8,586 nucleotides of DNA from Clostridia bacterium (GTDB lineage: Bacteria > Bacillota > Clostridia > Oscillospirales > Ruminococcaceae): contig BNZN01000027.1 of assembly GCA_026001145.1 (NCBI GenBank), positions 1 to 8,586 of the forward strand, written 5' to 3'. Positions 6,442-8,586 of this stretch are shown in pieces. The translations under genes and the position numbers were made by a program. The notes under the pieces are model-generated. The model made no database searches and was not told where the DNA came from. It saw nothing but the letters and a program-made list of their open reading frames with translations. Position 1 is the stretch's first letter. The number at the start of each line of letters is the position of its first letter.

Positions 6442-6567
6442 ACTGGAACCTACAATGCTGAAAGAGTTACCACAGCTAAAAGAATTTTTGAAACGCGAAG
6501 AATTTTTACTGTGTTTTGATGGGACGTTGCTTGTTGGAGATCAATCGACACAAAGTTGTTTTTCGGT
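6329..6567 (+). repeat. 238-bp duplication, copy B with extra T
   Basis: Copy B, offset 852 bases from copy A up to position 6414 and 853 afterwards. Copy A reads TTTGTCTATC where B reads TTTGTTCTATC, so one T was gained at 6415-6416. This insertion moves the frame to the TAG at 6439-6441. The later bases match again in the +1 frame. Confidence 0.92.
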
Positions 6568-7636
6568 TGGTGCAATCACAGTCGTGGTCCGGCGGGCTTC
6601 CGTGACCACAAACAGATGGACCGACAAATCTGTGACGCGGCCCTGGGTATTGGTCCTGCCCAAGCGAGAAATACTCAGAAGGGACCGGCCAGACTGGTCC
6701 GACGCCGTACACCCATTAGAGGGCACCCACCAGCAAGCGATCGAAGCGCTGCAGCAACAACTAAAAGCCGATCGATCGTTGGAGGGCGCAAAAACTCAGC
6801 TGGCTGTTGTGGGACAGCGTCCAGCCCCTGCTTTTGTGGATAACGACAATGCTCTTGCCGTCGCCGTTTTGCAGAGCGTGCGGGAACACCTCAAGCTTTA
6901 CGCCAAAAAGTATGCGGAAATCGCTTTGTTGCCTACCACGGGACCGATGCAACGCAATGCAGAAACGCAAGCAGAGAGCAACTTATCGGCGAGCCGGCTG
7001 CCCTACTTGAACTTGCGTTCGACTGCTTGTTGCTACGGCAGCTTAAGGGTGCCATTCGCCCCACCAGCAAACACAACTGTTAGCGAAAATTGGGCGATGA
7101 CTGCTGAGGATGTTCGCAAAGCTAAAGAGAACAAAGCTACCAGAAGCGAAAGCGACTTGAGTGGTGATTCGGAAGATTCTGATTCGGAAGACAGTGGCCG
7201 CACGTCTGCTAACACCGGCGCTGTGCCATTGGCCAGCGTCCTGAATCTCAGGGGTTTTCGCGCAGAACTAACGGTCAGAAAAAATTGGGCGATGACTGCT
7301 GAGAATGTTCGTGCGGCTAAAGAGAAAGCACTAAAAACGTTTCTAGGTTTCGAGCATGGTGTGCCGTGTAGATTAGAAGAGGATGCCCGCACTGTACTAG
7401 GCTTAGAGATAGACAGAAATAAATACTGGCCAGAAAAGGAAAAGAAAAAAAAGTTAAATGAAACCCAACTTCGTTGTCTTGAGGACTACTTAGTGTTGTG
7501 TCTGTGGGACGCCGAGAAAGCCGCTCGGGCTGGGGAAGACGACTCTCTTGTGTCTGGCTTCGGTGGACTCTCTGCCGCGCAAACTGCGTTGAAAAGTGAT
7601 GCGACTTTTGGAACGCACTTCCAAGCTAGATTTTAA
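6431..7636 (+). CDS. Repeat-module secreted protein, C-terminal part
   Basis: A 401-codon frame that continues the same protein after a one-base frameshift. The nominal GTG at 6431 lacks a ribosome binding site and overlaps the previous frame by 11 bases. It begins inside module 2b (FRLEPTMLKELPQL, then GTLLVGDQST), which diverges from copy 2a after about residue 40 but keeps RPWVLVLP (70-76), AKTQLAVVGQRPA and KLYAKKY. A linker follows with a twice-repeated NWAMTAE-x-VR-x-AKE (from residues 220 and 285) around an acidic tract, ESDLSGDSEDSDSED. The last ~100 residues hold a degenerate module 1: LWDAEKAA in place of LWADKAKA, ending ATFGTHFQA. The protein stops with no membrane anchor, LPXTG or dockerin-like signal, so it would be released or held by binding. 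Function unknown. Confidence 0.65.
   Translation: MIFRLEPTMLKELPQLKEFLKREEFLLCFDGTLLVGDQSTQSCFSVGAITVVVRRASVTTNRWTDKSVTRPWVLVLPKREILRRDRPDWSDAVHPLEGTHQQAIEALQQQLKADRSLEGAKTQLAVVGQRPAPAFVDNDNALAVAVLQSVREHLKLYAKKYAEIALLPTTGPMQRNAETQAESNLSASRLPYLNLRSTACCYGSLRVPFAPPANTTVSENWAMTAEDVRKAKENKATRSESDLSGDSEDSDSEDSGRTSANTGAVPLASVLNLRGFRAELTVRKNWAMTAENVRAAKEKALKTFLGFEHGVPCRLEEDARTVLGLEIDRNKYWPEKEKKKKLNETQLRCLEDYLVLCLWDAEKAARAGEDDSLVSGFGGLSAAQTALKSDATFGTHFQARF
7086..7131 (+). repeat. 46-bp in-frame repeat, first copy
   Basis: Codes for NWAMTAEDVRKAKE and matches 7281-7326 at 41 of 46 bases. The 195-base offset is a multiple of three, so the frame is kept. The first 23 bases are identical. Confidence 0.85.
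7281..7326 (+). repeat. 46-bp in-frame repeat, second copy
   Basis: Codes for NWAMTAENVRAAKE, the partner of 7086-7131. It stands at the junction between the acidic linker and the degenerate C-terminal module 1. Confidence 0.85.
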
Positions 7637-7664
7637 GAAATCGTAAACAAGCGCGCGCAAAAGC

Positions 7665-7702
7665 AAACACACCTGTCAGATTTTATTTCTGCAGGTGTGT
7701 TT
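7665..7702. terminator. Shared convergent terminator
   Basis: A 15-bp stem with one bulged T (7665-7680 with 7688-7702) and a seven-base loop, AT-rich and followed by T-runs in both directions (7700-7703 on the plus strand; complement of 7659-7667 on the minus strand). It separates the repeat-protein locus from the convergent helicase loader. The loader's stop codon (7683-7685) lies inside the loop, so its last codons form one arm. Confidence 0.85.
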
Positions 7703-8586
7703 TCACTCGTTTTTGTAGCCTGATGTCCTCCCCATAAGCTCTCAGAACTTGATATTCGCCAAACAGCCTGGAAGAGACTCTTTCTCCGTAATGTGACGTT
7801 ATTTCCGCTCCTGTGAGATTGGTGTTAATTATTGTGGGTTTGGTGGCTATCAATCGTGAATTTATTATGTTATAGAGGGCAGCAAGTGCAAATTGGTTTT
7901 GCGGTTCACTGCCAAAGTCGTCGATAATTAGCAAATCGCATTTTAAGAGCGAATCTAGCGAACAATCTTTTTGCTCACCACGTCCAAACCGTTCGTCTTC
8001 CAAAGAGTATACCACCTGACCTGCCAAAGCATAAACCACACTATATCCCTGCCCCAAACAACTTTTTGCAATTGCAAGCGAAAGATGTGTTTTCCCGAGT
8101 CCGGTACCGCCTTGCATAAGAATATTTCCTGAATTCAGAGAAAATTTCTTTGCATAATTCACGCAAAAATCATAATTAAGCCTTGCCTGTTCCTTTTGTG
8201 TAACAGGCTCTTTAGTACCATTTACAAGGTCATTGCCGAAATAATTGAACTCGAAATTTTCGAAAGAGAACCTGTCAAGCGAAGTGTTCATATTAAGACT
8301 TTTTGCCGATTCCTTGACAACAAGCCTCTTCAAACAATCACACATGCTATTTTTAACATAGCCCGTATCTTTGCAAGTGGGGCACACATAGCTGATTTTC
8401 AGGTAATCTTCCGGGATTTCGTTTTCTTTAAGAAGTATTTCTTTTTCTTTTTGCAAACCTATGTTTTTAAGCCTTAATTCTTCAATGACGTTGGCATCCG
8501 CCCCATTTGCCACCTTCTTTATAGCCGCCAGTGACAAACTGGTCATTCGGCTCTCTAGAGCTTTGCGCTTCGGCACATGTTCATAT
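7683..8586 (-). CDS. DnaI/DnaC-type helicase loader ATPase, 5' end missing
   Basis: An AAA+ ATPase of the DnaC/DnaI kind, which loads the replicative helicase onto DNA; related proteins serve phages and plasmids. Numbering from the GTG at 8576: a four-cysteine zinc motif CPTC...MCDC (Cys65, 68, 79, 81), as in DnaI-type loaders; Walker A GGTGLGKT (156-163); Walker B DLLIIDD (214-220); sensor-1 NTN (251-253); and arginine-finger region ERVSSR (265-270). The protein ends normally at 297. The frame stays open past 8576 to the window edge, the GTG has no visible ribosome binding site, and homologues carry some 30-40 more residues before this point, so the true start lies outside. The stop sits in the terminator shared with the repeat-protein gene. 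Chromosomal dnaI is the likeliest identity, but a prophage-type loader cannot be excluded. Confidence 0.85.
   Translation of the reverse strand, partial: YEHVPKRKALESRMTSLSLAAIKKVANGADANVIEELRLKNIGLQKEKEILLKENEIPEDYLKISYVCPTCKDTGYVKNSMCDCLKRLVVKESAKSLNMNTSLDRFSFENFEFNYFGNDLVNGTKEPVTQKEQARLNYDFCVNYAKKFSLNSGNILMQGGTGLGKTHLSLAIAKSCLGQGYSVVYALAGQVVYSLEDERFGRGEQKDCSLDSLLKCDLLIIDDFGSEPQNQFALAALYNIINSRLIATKPTIINTNLTGAEITSHYGERVSSRLFGEYQVLRAYGEDIRLQKRVKTHLQK

Larger units (their letters stand above)
4149..7636 (+). pseudogene. Whole frame-split secreted repeat-protein gene
   Basis: Taken together, the three frames make one gene. Each junction needs a +1 step: at the GGG at 4247-4249 and at the TT at 6415-6416. 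Deleting one base at each gives 3486 bases, exactly 1162 codons including the TAA at 7634-7636, with no internal stop. The architecture is then signal peptide, module 1a, linker, 1b, linker, 2a, 2b, linker, degenerate 1c. The long open frames and conserved modules on both sides argue that the breaks are recent or are sequencing errors. Programmed frameshifting is possible, but no known slippery site is visible. Base composition differs clearly from the AT-rich flanks, which suggests transfer or a separate recombining gene family. Confidence 0.55.

Noticed and set aside
5477..7326. CRISPR or short tandem repeat array
   Set aside because: The repeats are few, of different sizes, in frame with coding sequence and not regularly spaced with unique spacers.

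Overview
The window looks like a chromosomal segment of an uncultured low-GC Gram-positive bacterium (Bacillota, probably Clostridia-like). The support is a SecG/GltX pair, a DegV fatty-acid-binding protein, a short Bacillota-type pyrophosphatase-like protein, a DnaI/DnaC-type helicase loader, AAAGGTGG/AGGAGG ribosome binding sites, TTGACA/TATAAT promoters, and UGA used as a stop. I cannot place it more finely.

Layout. Positions 1-144 hold no gene I can identify. A good promoter (145-173) drives secG (210-467) and gltX (534-1985) on the plus strand. A strong hairpin follows at 2009-2043. Facing it on the minus strand is a consensus promoter (2072-2099) that would make only a ~60-nt transcript before reaching that hairpin, so it is a candidate small RNA. 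About 400 bp of gene-poor AT-rich DNA follows (2100-2509), with dispersed inverted repeats and a minus-strand terminator (2378-2409). A minus-strand operon, degV (3818-2958) then a pyrophosphatase-like gene (2868-2542), reads into that terminator. The pyrophosphatase-like gene seems to have lost its normal C-terminus through a one-base indel in an A-run.

The most unusual part is 4149-7636, on the plus strand behind its own promoter (4064-4093). It is a ~3.5-kb locus for a secreted repeat protein, visibly richer in G+C than its neighbours. It falls in three frames: a small ORF with a clean signal peptide and the only good ribosome binding site (4149-4265), a 750-codon ORF, and a 401-codon ORF. 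Each junction needs a +1 step, and removing one base at each gives a single 1161-residue frame. The protein is a mosaic of at least two module types. One ends in TFGTxFxA and occurs twice in full plus once in degenerate form at the C-terminus. The other begins FVKDKTYSIIN and occurs twice. The start of the second module is an almost identical 238-bp duplication, and comparing its copies directly shows the inserted T that breaks the frame. I recognise no described family here.

The window ends with a convergent helicase loader gene (minus strand, 5' end outside the window), sharing a bidirectional terminator with the repeat-protein locus.
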